Source: an uncultured Tenacibaculum sp.
GTDB lineage: Bacteria > Bacteroidota > Bacteroidia > Flavobacteriales > Flavobacteriaceae
NCBI GenBank assembly: GCA_947501615.1
Contig: CANMWK010000004.1
Coordinates: 266,988-330,987 of the forward strand
Direction: 5' to 3'
DNA: 64,000 nucleotides
Within the stretch, counting starts at the first letter, position 1. Each line of letters opens with the position of its first letter. A program made the position numbers and the translations under genes. Positions 26,801-34,045 of the stretch are shown here, in pieces. The notes below the pieces were generated by a model, which did not search any database, was not told the DNA's origin, and was given only the letters and a program-made list of their open reading frames with translations.

Positions 26801-27217
26801 ATGAAATTCAAAAAAAAAGAAGAAAAATTAATCTCTAATTTAGATATTACAAATTTAGAACTGGAGTATAAAATTTCCTTACCTTCTGATTATAAAGAAA
26901 AAATGATAGAAATGAATGGCCTTTCGGCTATGACAGATCTATATTTTAAATCAGAAATATGGGATGATGAAATAGAGTTTTTTTATGTTTTTTCAATTAA
27001 ATATGGTTCAAGTACTTTTGAAAAATATAACACAACAGGAGAATTAAATGATTATCCTGAAGGTCATGTTTCTATAGGGAGATCAAGAACAGGTCACTTT
27101 TCTATGTCAGTAAGCAAAAATAACTATGGTAGCATTTACGTTTATTATTCGGACGGGGAAATACATAAGATAGCAGATTCTTTCACAGAATTTTTAGAAG
27201 GATTAAAAGAAGCTTAA
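26801..27217 (+). CDS. SMI1/KNR4-family immunity protein
   Basis: 138 aa with the SUKH/SMI1-KNR4 pattern: an N-terminal helix, LPSDYKEKMIEMNGL (the L-P-xx-Y/F-x-x-x-L-x-x-x-N-G signature at ~32-46), a middle beta region ending GHFSMSVSKNNYGSIYVYYS, and a C-terminal helix SFTEFLEGLKEA. Proteins of this family neutralise diverse nuclease toxins. It follows the WHH toxin gene by 6 bp and is its likely cognate immunity. Confidence 0.85.
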   Translation: MKFKKKEEKLISNLDITNLELEYKISLPSDYKEKMIEMNGLSAMTDLYFKSEIWDDEIEFFYVFSIKYGSSTFEKYNTTGELNDYPEGHVSIGRSRTGHFSMSVSKNNYGSIYVYYSDGEIHKIADSFTEFLEGLKEA

Positions 27218-27271
27218 AATCTTTGTACTTTATTATGAAAACTAGATAACGTGGTTTTACAATCCACGAAA

Positions 27272-27394
27272 CCAGATAGCGCGGATTTGTAATCCGTGAA
27301 AAACAATAACATTTATAATTATAGCTTGGAAATTTCCAGGCTATAATTTTTTAAAGGAAAGCACGGATTTAAGGTACAAATCCGCGCCAGCTGG
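27272..27394 (+). repeat. Toxin-cassette spacer repeat R1
   Basis: Starts CCAGATAGCGCGGATTTGTA and ends CCGCGCCAGCTGG. It contains a 30-bp perfect-stem hairpin with T tail (27318-27352: ATTATAGC.TGG / CCA.GCTATAAT). The same unit recurs at 28594, 29223, 30301 (partial) and 32068. Just after it the toxin-end frame opens with Pro-Ala-Gly (CCA GCT GGT). Confidence 0.9.
27318..27352 (+). terminator. Hairpin terminator within R1
   Basis: ATTATAGCTTGGAAATTTCC folding with AGGCTATAAT, followed by six T. The same hairpin is found in R2 to R5. It would block read-through from the immunity gene upstream into the orphan toxin end downstream. Confidence 0.85.
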
Positions 27395-27479
27395 TGATCC
27401 AATTTCTATCTTAGGGAAATTATTTTTTAATATAGTAAGAACAAACGCTTGGAATAAATTAAAGAAACTAGGTGTTTCT

Positions 27480-28145
27480 ATGCTGAAAAATGAAGAAGGT
27501 TTCTTTGTGTTTTCTAGAAATGGAGAAAGTATAACTGAGGCGCTTTCAAAAGATGAAGCACTAGAGTTTTTAGAAGAACTATTCTCTGACTTTAAAAAAT
27601 ATTCTATAAGAAATATAGAAGATTATTTAGATGAATTAATTGAAGTTGTAAGAAAATCTAGAATAAGTGGTTTTAAATTAAAACCGATGCTTAGAAAATA
27701 TTTAGGTGAAAATAAAGGTATTCATCCTTACACTGGACGACCTGCTGAGTTTAATTCTGTAAGATATTTAAATTCAAAGCAAAGAAATCTATTGGAGATA
27801 CAGATTAAAGATGGCAAAATTATTGATTCTAATGGTAAGTTATTTGATTCTCTTGATCTATCAAATAAATTTAATAATGGAAAAGCAATCTTTGTCATGG
27901 ATGATTCAGGTAAAATATTTGCTTCCACAGATTCTTGGGTTGGTGAGTTTCATCATTCAAGTTTTTTAGGAGGAAATCCTGTAGCAATGGCTGGTGAAAT
28001 AGAAGTCTTCAATGGTATTCTTATTGGAGTTAATAATTCTACAAGGCACTATAGAACTAAGGAAAGGCATATGAAACAATTTTTAAACTATATAAAAAAT
28101 CAAGGTGTAGATATAAATGTTTTAGATGTTGAAATAATAAGATAA
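27480..28145 (+). CDS. Orphan toxin C-terminal end (promoterless)
   Basis: 221 aa from the first ATG, but the same frame is open back to 27300 through R1, reading ...SAPAGDPISILGKLFF before the ATG. This is therefore a displaced toxin end lacking its N-terminal delivery part. The effector section (GKAIFVMDDSGKIFASTDSW, VGEFHHSSFLGGNPVAMAGE, IGVNNSTRHYRT) belongs to a domain I have seen in other polymorphic toxins (an HHSSF...VA.AGE...HY pattern), but I cannot name the activity. An immunity-like gene follows 12 bp later. It can be expressed as toxin only after recombination onto a full toxin. Confidence 0.65.
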   Translation: MLKNEEGFFVFSRNGESITEALSKDEALEFLEELFSDFKKYSIRNIEDYLDELIEVVRKSRISGFKLKPMLRKYLGENKGIHPYTGRPAEFNSVRYLNSKQRNLLEIQIKDGKIIDSNGKLFDSLDLSNKFNNGKAIFVMDDSGKIFASTDSWVGEFHHSSFLGGNPVAMAGEIEVFNGILIGVNNSTRHYRTKERHMKQFLNYIKNQGVDINVLDVEIIR

Positions 28146-28157
28146 ACAAATTAAAAT

Positions 28158-28493
28158 ATGGAAAATAAAAATTTATTAATTATTCCTATGTGGACTCTTT
28201 ATAATATGAAGGATTTAGAGGATATCAACTTTGATATTAATTTGTCTGATTACATTAAAAGAGGATATAATTTAACAAAAAGAAAAGAACTTTATGAAGT
28301 ATTAGAATGGGCTGAGGACAATCCTAATTATAGTTTTATAAATTTAATGGATAATGCTCCAAGCGTTAGAAAAATAAAATTTACAAATAAAGAGATTTAT
28401 TTACATCTAATGAATTTCAAATCTTTTATGGAAAACACAGAATTTTCTTTATTAATTGATAATAGACCAACTAATCTTCCATGGGAAAGATAA
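28158..28493 (+). CDS. Putative immunity protein for the preceding toxin end
   Basis: 111 aa, acidic and soluble, no signal peptide. No family recognised. It is called immunity from position (12 bp after an orphan toxin end, before the next spacer repeat) and from size. Stretches such as RKELYEVLEWAEDNPNYSF and NFKSFMENTEFSLLIDN suggest an alpha/beta protein. Confidence 0.55.
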   Translation: MENKNLLIIPMWTLYNMKDLEDINFDINLSDYIKRGYNLTKRKELYEVLEWAEDNPNYSFINLMDNAPSVRKIKFTNKEIYLHLMNFKSFMENTEFSLLIDNRPTNLPWER

Positions 28494-28593
28494 AGACGGA
28501 TAGAATAGATTTGTAACTTAAATCCTTAGGTCTGATACAAAAATTAAACCAGATCTAGGATTTGCAGTTCACGAAAAACAATAACATTTACAA

Positions 28594-28710
28594 CCAGATA
28601 GCGCGGATTTGTAATTTGTGAAAAATAATAATATTTATAATTATAGCATGGAAATTTCCAGGCTATATTTTTTAAAGGAAAGCATGGAAAGTATTTTCAT
28701 AATCAGCTGA
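28594..28710 (+). repeat. Toxin-cassette spacer repeat R2
   Basis: Copy of R1 (CCAGATAGCGCGGATTTGTA, hairpin ATTATAGC...GCTATA-T) with decay at the 3' end (ATCAGCTGA for GCCAGCTGG). No toxin end follows; the next gene is an immunity gene, so the toxin end appears lost. Confidence 0.85.
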
Positions 28711-28747
28711 TTAATTGATATTAAAAGAATAAAATAAAACTATTATC

Positions 28748-29196
28748 ATGAAAAAACTAAGTATTAGAAAAAGTGAAATTAATATATCAGTAAGTGAATT
28801 AAAATTGTTTATAGATTCATACAATTTAGTGCTTCCTGATTCCTATATTGAATTTATTTTAGAAAATAATGGAGGTTACTCTTCTGAAACTCTATTTGGA
28901 TCATCTACTGAGGATGGATTTATTATTGATTCGTTTTATTCAATACGTCCAGATTTAGGCGATTTTGCAAGTAATTTAGGTAGATTAGTCAATGTAAAAA
29001 AAATTTTAGAAAATAATTTGAAAGATAAAGATTTACCTGTAGAGCTTTATCCATTTGGAGATGGTGGAGCGGGAACGTTTTTTTGTATTTCTATGGATAA
29101 AAATTCTTTAGGTAAAATTTATAAATATTATTGGGATGGAAGTGGTTAGAGTATGTTTGTGACTCGTTTGAGGAATTTATAAATGGTCTTAAATAA
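28748..29196 (+). pseudogene. SMI1/KNR4 immunity gene with 3' frameshift
   Basis: The intact frame runs 133 codons with the family pattern (LVLPDSYIEFILENNGGYSS, then PFGDGGAGTFFCISMDK and IYKYYWDGSG) and then meets TAG at 29147-29149. One base further the missing C-terminal helix is readable (EYVCDSFEEFINGLK, stop at 29194-29196), so one T is lost near 29146. The truncated product lacks the last helix of the fold. Either a decayed immunity gene or a sequencing error; no cognate toxin end is left upstream. Confidence 0.75.
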
Positions 29197-29222
29197 CATT
29201 AATATTTTAGAGTCCATAAAAA

Positions 29223-29339
29223 CCAGATAGCGCGGATTTGTAATCCGTGAAAAACAATAACATTTATAATTATAGCCTGAAAATTTTCAGGCTATAATTT
29301 TTTAGAGGAAAGCACGGAAAGCATTTCCGCGCCAGCTGG
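29223..29339 (+). repeat. Toxin-cassette spacer repeat R3
   Basis: Complete copy ending GCATTTCCGCGCCAGCTGG. Its hairpin reads ATTATAGCCTGAAAATTTTC folding with AGGCTATAAT. Compared with R1 the 3' part is 6 bp shorter, which preserves the frame that reads SAPAG into the toxin end. Confidence 0.9.
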
Positions 29340-29409
29340 GCTCGTATATAAAGGGAGAAAAGTAGCTGAAGGTACGATTAAAGAGGTAAAGCAATTTGTA
29401 ACCAAACGC

Positions 29410-29976
29410 TTGTTTACCTATGGAAAAAAAGATGATACTGTTTTAAAGGAGTTAGATGAGATTATAAATGCTGATTTACTAGCAAAACCAAGAAAAATAA
29501 GCGAGTTCGGAGGAGGTAAAATACTAAAGAAAACCCAAATAAGAAAGTTAAGAGGAGAGTTAAAAAACAGAGGTGTTTTTCTAATTTTACAAGAAGATTT
29601 AAATATTAAAAGAATAGTAAATCAATTTAAACCGATACGATTAAATGGTTTAATTTTTGACAATCCAAGAGATTTGTTTTTCTTTATGAAGAAAAAAGGT
29701 TATGCAGGAGCATTTGACTCTAGAACAAAACAAATGATTCTTGCAGAAAAATCAACAGAATTAGTAGCTTTTCATGAAAAAGCACATTTACAACATTTTG
29801 AAGAATTAGGAGAAACATATCATACATTACCAACATGGGATAAAGAGACATACGTTTGGGAACAAATTTTCTCAAGAAAAAGAAATTGGACAAAAGAAGA
29901 ATTGGAACGTAGCTTAAACTATGTTAATAGAGAGAGAAGAAAAGCAGGTATACCGGTTTTAAATATTAGATTATGA
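29410..29976 (+). CDS. Orphan toxin end, zincin metallopeptidase (Tox-MPTase4-like)
   Basis: 188 aa from an in-frame TTG, but the frame is open back to 29281 through R3 (SAPAG then LVYKGRKVAEG), so this is a displaced toxin end without its own start. The effector has IRKLRGELKNRGVFLILQED, a zinc motif HEKAHLQHFEE (HExxH near residue 120) and the trailing WDKETYVWEQIFS, the layout of the Tox-MPTase4 type of toxin peptidases. The stop overlaps the next gene's start (ATGA). Activity would require joining to a full-length toxin. Confidence 0.72.
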   Translation: MFTYGKKDDTVLKELDEIINADLLAKPRKISEFGGGKILKKTQIRKLRGELKNRGVFLILQEDLNIKRIVNQFKPIRLNGLIFDNPRDLFFFMKKKGYAGAFDSRTKQMILAEKSTELVAFHEKAHLQHFEELGETYHTLPTWDKETYVWEQIFSRKRNWTKEELERSLNYVNRERRKAGIPVLNIRL

Positions 29977-30278
29977 AACATACAGAAGAACAAATCATAA
30001 AAAAAGCAAAACAAATTATAAAAGATTTAGATGGAGAATATTATTTTGAAGATTGTACAGATGGTACATTCTTCAAAGAAGATGAAGAAATTCTTCATGG
30101 GAGTTTAAAAGGAAAAAAAATACCCTGTTGGACAGTTTTTGTAAAAACTATTTTTGATAACTCTGATCATTTATTTATTTCAGATGAAACAGGTGAACCT
30201 GTTTATTATCATAATTTTAATATGATGGTTTATGAAGTAGAAAAAGATAAAGAAGGTAAATATTACAAGATAGAATAA
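29973..30278 (+). CDS. Putative immunity protein for the metallopeptidase toxin end
   Basis: 101 aa, acidic, starts within the stop codon of the toxin end (ATGA overlap), which is the tightest possible coupling and the main evidence for its role. Helix then beta layout (KAKQIIKDLDGEYYFED; PCWTVFVKTIFDN; HLFISDETGEPVYY). Family not recognised. Confidence 0.6.
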   Translation: MKHTEEQIIKKAKQIIKDLDGEYYFEDCTDGTFFKEDEEILHGSLKGKKIPCWTVFVKTIFDNSDHLFISDETGEPVYYHNFNMMVYEVEKDKEGKYYKIE

Positions 30279-30300
30279 TCAGTAACAAAGAACACTTTAC

Positions 30301-30373
30301 AAATTATAGCTTGGAAATTTCCAGGCTATAATTTTTTAAGTAAAGCGGGAAAAGTATTTTCTGCGTGAGCGGG
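30301..30373 (+). repeat. Toxin-cassette spacer repeat R4 (3' half)
   Basis: Only the hairpin half is kept (AAATTATAGCTTGGAAATTT and CCAGGCTATAATTTTTT, then TAAAGCGGGAAAAG). It is followed by a short decayed toxin-linker frame (30372-30422, reading GNLKKHVKVVTQ) that stops before the REP/transposase insertion. Confidence 0.75.
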
Positions 30374-30436
30374 AATTTAAAGAAGCATGTAAAAGTTGTA
30401 ACCCAATGCTTAGGAGTTTAATATAGTGGAAGATTT

Positions 30437-30467
30437 ACCCCCGCTAGCGCTCGACCCCTGTCGAGTG
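30437..30467 (+). repeat. REP hairpin left of transposase 1
   Basis: CCCCGCTAGCGCTCGAC followed by CCCTGTCGAGTG; GCTCGAC and GTCGAG(T) pair. An inverted partner lies at 31131-31161 and a solo copy at 32017-32046. Confidence 0.85.
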
Positions 30468-30513
30468 AAAAATAAGTTAAGAATATTAAAACCAGAATTT
30501 CAAAAAACATATT

Positions 30514-30546
30514 ACCACAACATTTTTAATAAGTGTTGTGGTTTTT
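30514..30546 (+). terminator. Terminator-like hairpin ahead of transposase 1
   Basis: ACCACAACA / TGTTGTGGT with TTTTT, directly before the coding region. The equivalent position before transposase 2 (38966-39002) also has a hairpin with T tract, so this is part of the element and may keep outside transcription from entering the transposase gene. Confidence 0.75.
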
Positions 30547-30562
30547 ATATTTTAACCCTGCT

Positions 30563-31120
30563 ATTAGTAGAAAATATAAATTCCATAATACATCAGGAGT
30601 GTACTTTGTGAGTTTTGCAACCGTATACTGGATTGATGTCTTTACAAGACAGTCTTATTTTAATGTTTTAGTAGATAGTGTCAACTATTGTAGAAAAGAA
30701 AAAGCAATGCAGTTGTACTGCTATTGTTTTATGCCTAATCACATTCATTTTATTTTTCGTTCAGGTAAAGAACAACCCATGGAGTTGTTAAGAGATTTTA
30801 AAAGGTATACGTCAAGAAAAATGATTGAAACAATCCAAAGTAACTCACAAGAAAGTAGAAAAGAATGGTTATTATGGATGTTTAAGAGAGCAGGTAGTAA
30901 ACAGAGAAATGTTAAAACATATCAATTTTGGCAACATCATAATAGACCTATAGAATTATGGAGTACCAAAGTTCTTCAACAAAAAATAGCCTATATTCAT
31001 AATAATCCAGTAAAAAGTGGTTTTGTAGTGCATCCAGAAGATTGGAAATACTCAAGTGCAAGAAACTTTCAAGGAGATCAAACAGAATTAGAGATAGATA
31101 ATATTGGTTTTATAAATTAA
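30563..31120 (+). CDS. REP-associated tyrosine transposase (RAYT) 1
   Basis: 185 aa, Y1_Tnp/IS200-like HUH enzyme. Motifs: SFATVYWIDVFTRQ at the N-terminus, the HUH pair in CFMPNHIHFIF, WQHHNRPIEL and the catalytic Tyr in IAYIHNNPVKSG. It cleaves and joins single-stranded REP hairpins. Compared with copy 2 (39016-39573) the initiator ATG is ATT here (30563-30565); the only other in-frame starts are GTG (30533) and TTG just after the hairpin. Expression may therefore be weakened. Flanked by inverted REPs. Confidence 0.88.
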   Translation: MSRKYKFHNTSGVYFVSFATVYWIDVFTRQSYFNVLVDSVNYCRKEKAMQLYCYCFMPNHIHFIFRSGKEQPMELLRDFKRYTSRKMIETIQSNSQESRKEWLLWMFKRAGSKQRNVKTYQFWQHHNRPIELWSTKVLQQKIAYIHNNPVKSGFVVHPEDWKYSSARNFQGDQTELEIDNIGFIN

Positions 31121-31130
31121 GATTAAAGAT

Positions 31131-31161
31131 CACTCGACAGAGTCGAGCGCTAGCAGGGGTA
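31131..31161 (-). repeat. REP hairpin right of transposase 1
   Basis: CACTCGACAGAGTCGAGCGC followed by TAGCAGGGGT, the inverted partner of 30437-30467. Confidence 0.85.
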
Positions 31162-31179
31162 CCCAAAATTAAATTAAAT

Positions 31180-31533
31180 ATGAAATATATTTTTACAAAA
31201 AATCCGTACAATCAAAAAGATATAAACAACCTTTATGGAGTAGAATACGATTCGTTAGAAGATAATGAGAAGTCATTATTAGAAATTGCTTGGGATGGTT
31301 GGACTGTATTAGAGGTTGAGAATATAATACAAAAAACTAAAGAATTAAAAGGTGAAGATTTTTTTGATTACATCGTTGAAGGAAGTGAACTGCGAATTTC
31401 AATAGACAATGAATATGTTTTATTCTTTGACTGGAGAACAGATAATACTGATGAAGATTTTAGATGGTCAACCGAAAAATTTTCAACTTTTTTGAACTCT
31501 TTTAAAGAGTTTTTAAAAGAAAATAATAGGTGA
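31180..31533 (+). CDS. Putative immunity protein
   Basis: 117 aa, acidic, rich in aromatic residues toward the end (YVLFFDWRTDNTDEDFRWST). No family recognised. It lies between the REP of transposase 1 and an SMI1/KNR4 gene inside the cassette chain. The toxin end it belonged to seems to be the decayed stretch after R4, split off by the transposase insertion. Confidence 0.55.
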   Translation: MKYIFTKNPYNQKDINNLYGVEYDSLEDNEKSLLEIAWDGWTVLEVENIIQKTKELKGEDFFDYIVEGSELRISIDNEYVLFFDWRTDNTDEDFRWSTEKFSTFLNSFKEFLKENNR

Positions 31534-31534
31534 T

Positions 31535-32002
31535 TTGGAAATAAAATATTTAAAAAAATTACAAAGCATTAAAAAAGTTAGAGGTAAAGAAAATAAAGGT
31601 TATACTATCGGTGAAATAGTGACTTTAGAAACAAAATATAATAATAGTGAACCTTTTCCTCTATCGTACAGAGAATATCTTTTTATTGGAGGGAGATATT
31701 CAGGTGTAAATTTAGATGAAGCTTTTGGTTTAGATTGGTTACAAACAAAATCAAAAGAAGTATTAAAAGAAAATAATCAAAAAATAGAACGTCCTTTCTT
31801 TGTTATTGATCAATTAGATACATGTGAACAGTTTGGTTTTTTTTATTTAGATGAAGAAGATGAAGACCCTATTATTTATAATTGTATGCCTCCTTATGTT
31901 GAAGATGGATATCCTCTTATACAGCCATATAGACAAGGTAGATTATCAGAAGTAATCAACTCTTTAATTGATAGTGCTGAATCTAGATTTAAATATAGAT
32001 AA
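31535..32002 (+). CDS. SMI1/KNR4-family immunity protein
   Basis: 155 aa. The SUKH pattern is visible as EPFPLSYREYLFIGGRYSG near the N-terminal third, PFFVIDQLDTCEQFGFFYLD in the beta core and a C-terminal helix SEVINSLIDSAESRF. It starts with TTG one base after the preceding stop (TGATTTG), so the two immunity genes are coupled. No cognate toxin end is left in the cassette. Confidence 0.75.
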   Translation: MEIKYLKKLQSIKKVRGKENKGYTIGEIVTLETKYNNSEPFPLSYREYLFIGGRYSGVNLDEAFGLDWLQTKSKEVLKENNQKIERPFFVIDQLDTCEQFGFFYLDEEDEDPIIYNCMPPYVEDGYPLIQPYRQGRLSEVINSLIDSAESRFKYR

Positions 32003-32016
32003 ATTGGAATCAAATA

Positions 32017-32046
32017 ACCCCGCTAACGCTCGACTCCTGTCGAGTG
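32017..32046 (+). repeat. Solo REP hairpin
   Basis: CCCCGCTAACGCTCGAC followed by TCCTGTCGAGTG: the same sequence and orientation as 30437-30467 but without a transposase. It shows that the transposase-1 REP type is mobile within the island. Confidence 0.85.
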
Positions 32047-32067
32047 CTAAGTAAGTATTATTAAAAA

Positions 32068-32182
32068 CCAGATAATGCGGATTTACAATCCACGAAAAAC
32101 AATAACATTTATAATTATAGCTTGGAAATTTCCAGGCTATAATTTTTTAAGTAAAGTAGGAAAAGTATTTCCGCACCAGTGA
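32068..32182 (+). repeat. Toxin-cassette spacer repeat R5
   Basis: Fifth copy (CCAGATAATGCGGATTTACA ... hairpin ATTATAGC/GCTATAAT ... TTTCCGCACCAG). No toxin end follows; it marks the right end of the cassette chain. Confidence 0.85.
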
Positions 32183-32256
32183 GATTAAACTACCTTGCAA
32201 TTAAGAAACAGGTGTTTTTTGTGTAAAAATTCACAATAAATTAATAGTATTTTAAC

Positions 32257-32296
32257 TGTATAATGTTGTTTTTTCTGCAATATGTTTGTATATTTG
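32257..32296 (+). promoter_or_regulatory. Island promoter P2 with tandem operator-like repeat
   Basis: TTG (32266-32268), 20 bp, TATATTTG (32289-32296). Direct repeats TGTATAATGTTGTTTT and TGCAATATGTTTGTATA lie 19 bp apart. The 31-bp core matches P1 at most positions. It reads into the amidase-like gene at 32437 with a ~135-nt leader. Confidence 0.75.
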
Positions 32297-32436
32297 TAGT
32301 GCTTATTTAATAGTTCAACTATTGTTACAGGGAAAAGAAAAATTGATTAAACTACAATCTAGTTAAGAAAAAACGGAAAAGAAACACGAATCAATCATAA
32401 ACTTATTGTCTCTGCTAACGCTAAAAAAACATTTGT

Positions 32437-32868
32437 ATGAATAGTTTATTATCTGTGGCGTTATCGCAATTTGGTATTAAGCAACTCAAAGGAAAAAGAG
32501 CACATCCGCAAATCGTAAATTATTTTACCGAATTAGGTTTTCCTAAAACCACATATAAAATCGGTAAAGTATGGGCAAGTGCCTTTGTGAATTGGGTAGC
32601 TAAAGAAGCGGGGTATGAATATTCTTCAGATATATCAGCGAGAAGCTGGTTGTCTGTCGGAGAGTCTATTCATGAACCTCTTCAAGGAGATATCGCAGTA
32701 CTTTGGGATGAAACACCAACGAGTACTACAGGCCATGTTGGTTTTTTTGTAAACCAAACCAATAGGTATGTGTACTTATTAAGTGGTCATCAAGTAGATG
32801 GTGTACATATTAAAGCATATCCGAAAACCAAATTGTTAGACTACAGAAGATTAAGAAAAAATCAGTAA
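32437..32868 (+). CDS. NlpC/P60-CHAP-like protein with catalytic Cys replaced by Ala
   Basis: 143 aa, closely similar to the protein at 42906-43337. That relative has TSWCSAFVNWVAKQAG with the nucleophile Cys47 and GHVGF with the catalytic His. Here the stretch reads KVWASAFVNWVAKEAG: position 47 is Ala, while His100 (TTGHVGF) is kept. The fold would be peptidoglycan amidase/endopeptidase-like, but the protein should be inactive and may only bind. First gene of the unit behind P2, ahead of three tail-fibre-like genes. No signal peptide. Confidence 0.82.
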   Translation: MNSLLSVALSQFGIKQLKGKRAHPQIVNYFTELGFPKTTYKIGKVWASAFVNWVAKEAGYEYSSDISARSWLSVGESIHEPLQGDIAVLWDETPTSTTGHVGFFVNQTNRYVYLLSGHQVDGVHIKAYPKTKLLDYRRLRKNQ

Positions 32869-33107
32869 AAATTTGACTATGAAACAATCACTTATGTGTA
32901 TTGTAGGGTAAAATATTTCTGTAAAGAAATGTTTACATAACATGTATAATTTATGATCTCTTTTTAAGAAAGAGTATCATGAGTTGACTGTTTATTTTGT
33001 GCCAAAAAATAAGAAATATCAAAATTAAGATTGTATAAATTTCATTATTTATTTCTTGATATTTAGGTGTTTACTAATTTTTTGATAATAATTACAATAA
33101 GAAAAAA

Positions 33108-34022
33108 ATGAAAAAAAATAAAGAAGAATTAAAAAGCTATTTTGAAACAGGAGACAAACCCACACAAGAACAGTATTCCGATTTAATCGATAGCTACATC
33201 GATGCAAAACAATCCGAAGGGGAACCCAACCGAAGATTTGTGATTGATGAAACAGGGGAGGTTACCATAGCAACAAAAGAAAATGTTCCAGAATATACAC
33301 TTTCAGATGTTGTAAACAATAAGTTATCCTTATTAAAAGACGGAGTTGCAGTTAAAGAAATCGATTTAACGACTTATATAGACGATACCAATTTAGCTCG
33401 TTTAATTTCAGGCACAGTAGATACTAATGGTATTGCTACGTTTAAACGTGATGATGATTCTGAATTTACAGTTGATTTTGGTAGTTTGTCAGGCGGAAGT
33501 ACTGCTATACCAACACTTCAAGAAGTTTTGGATGCAGGGAGGTTTGCAAATCAATCTATCCTATTAAATGAGGGAGGAATTCAAGTTGTTTTAAACGGCG
33601 GAACCAGTAGTTTTTTAGGTAAATTATTAAAAATTAAAGATAATAATGCTTCAGATGGTCTAGAGATACAAGCCTATACTACAGAAATAGTTTTTAAAAC
33701 ACCAATTAATTCAACAACTATTGGTGGTACAAATAAATTCAAGTTGTTTTTTGGAGACAATAGATCTTCAGATGAAGATTCAATTATAAAAGTAGCAGAA
33801 TTTTATGGAAGAGTAGCGGGTAAAGCCCCCAAACAACCGAATGAATTTGTGACAAAAGAATTTGCAGATACAACATATTTAAAGAACACTTCTGAGACTA
33901 ATTCTGTACCTGCTTCTTCAACAGATAAAGGAACTAAAGGAGAAATTCGATTTACCGAAGACTATATCTATGTGTGTGTAGATACCAATACATGGAAAAG
34001 AACTGCCTTAGAAAATTGGTAA
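33108..34022 (+). CDS. Tail-fibre-like protein 1 with shared N-terminal module
   Basis: 304 aa. Residues 1-51 (KEELKSYFETGDKPTQEQYS...ETGEV) form a module found in four proteins of this island and resembling the N-terminus of phage or phage-like tail-fibre proteins of Bacteroidota. Residues ~60-125 (YTLSDVVNNKLSLLKDG; YIDDTNLAR; GIATFKRDDDS) are shared with the protein at 43573. The rest is beta-rich and ends TKGEIRFTEDYIYVCVDTNT, a common tail-fibre end. A binding (adhesin) role is inferred. Confidence 0.7.
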   Translation: MKKNKEELKSYFETGDKPTQEQYSDLIDSYIDAKQSEGEPNRRFVIDETGEVTIATKENVPEYTLSDVVNNKLSLLKDGVAVKEIDLTTYIDDTNLARLISGTVDTNGIATFKRDDDSEFTVDFGSLSGGSTAIPTLQEVLDAGRFANQSILLNEGGIQVVLNGGTSSFLGKLLKIKDNNASDGLEIQAYTTEIVFKTPINSTTIGGTNKFKLFFGDNRSSDEDSIIKVAEFYGRVAGKAPKQPNEFVTKEFADTTYLKNTSETNSVPASSTDKGTKGEIRFTEDYIYVCVDTNTWKRTALENW

Positions 34023-34045
34023 TTAAAAAAGAAATTTTATTTGAA

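Noticed and set aside
27236..32182. Regularly spaced repeats R1-R5 as a CRISPR array
   Set aside because: The copies are ~115 bp, 0.6-1.8 kb apart with genes between them, and carry terminator hairpins; no short repeat-spacer pattern and no cas gene.
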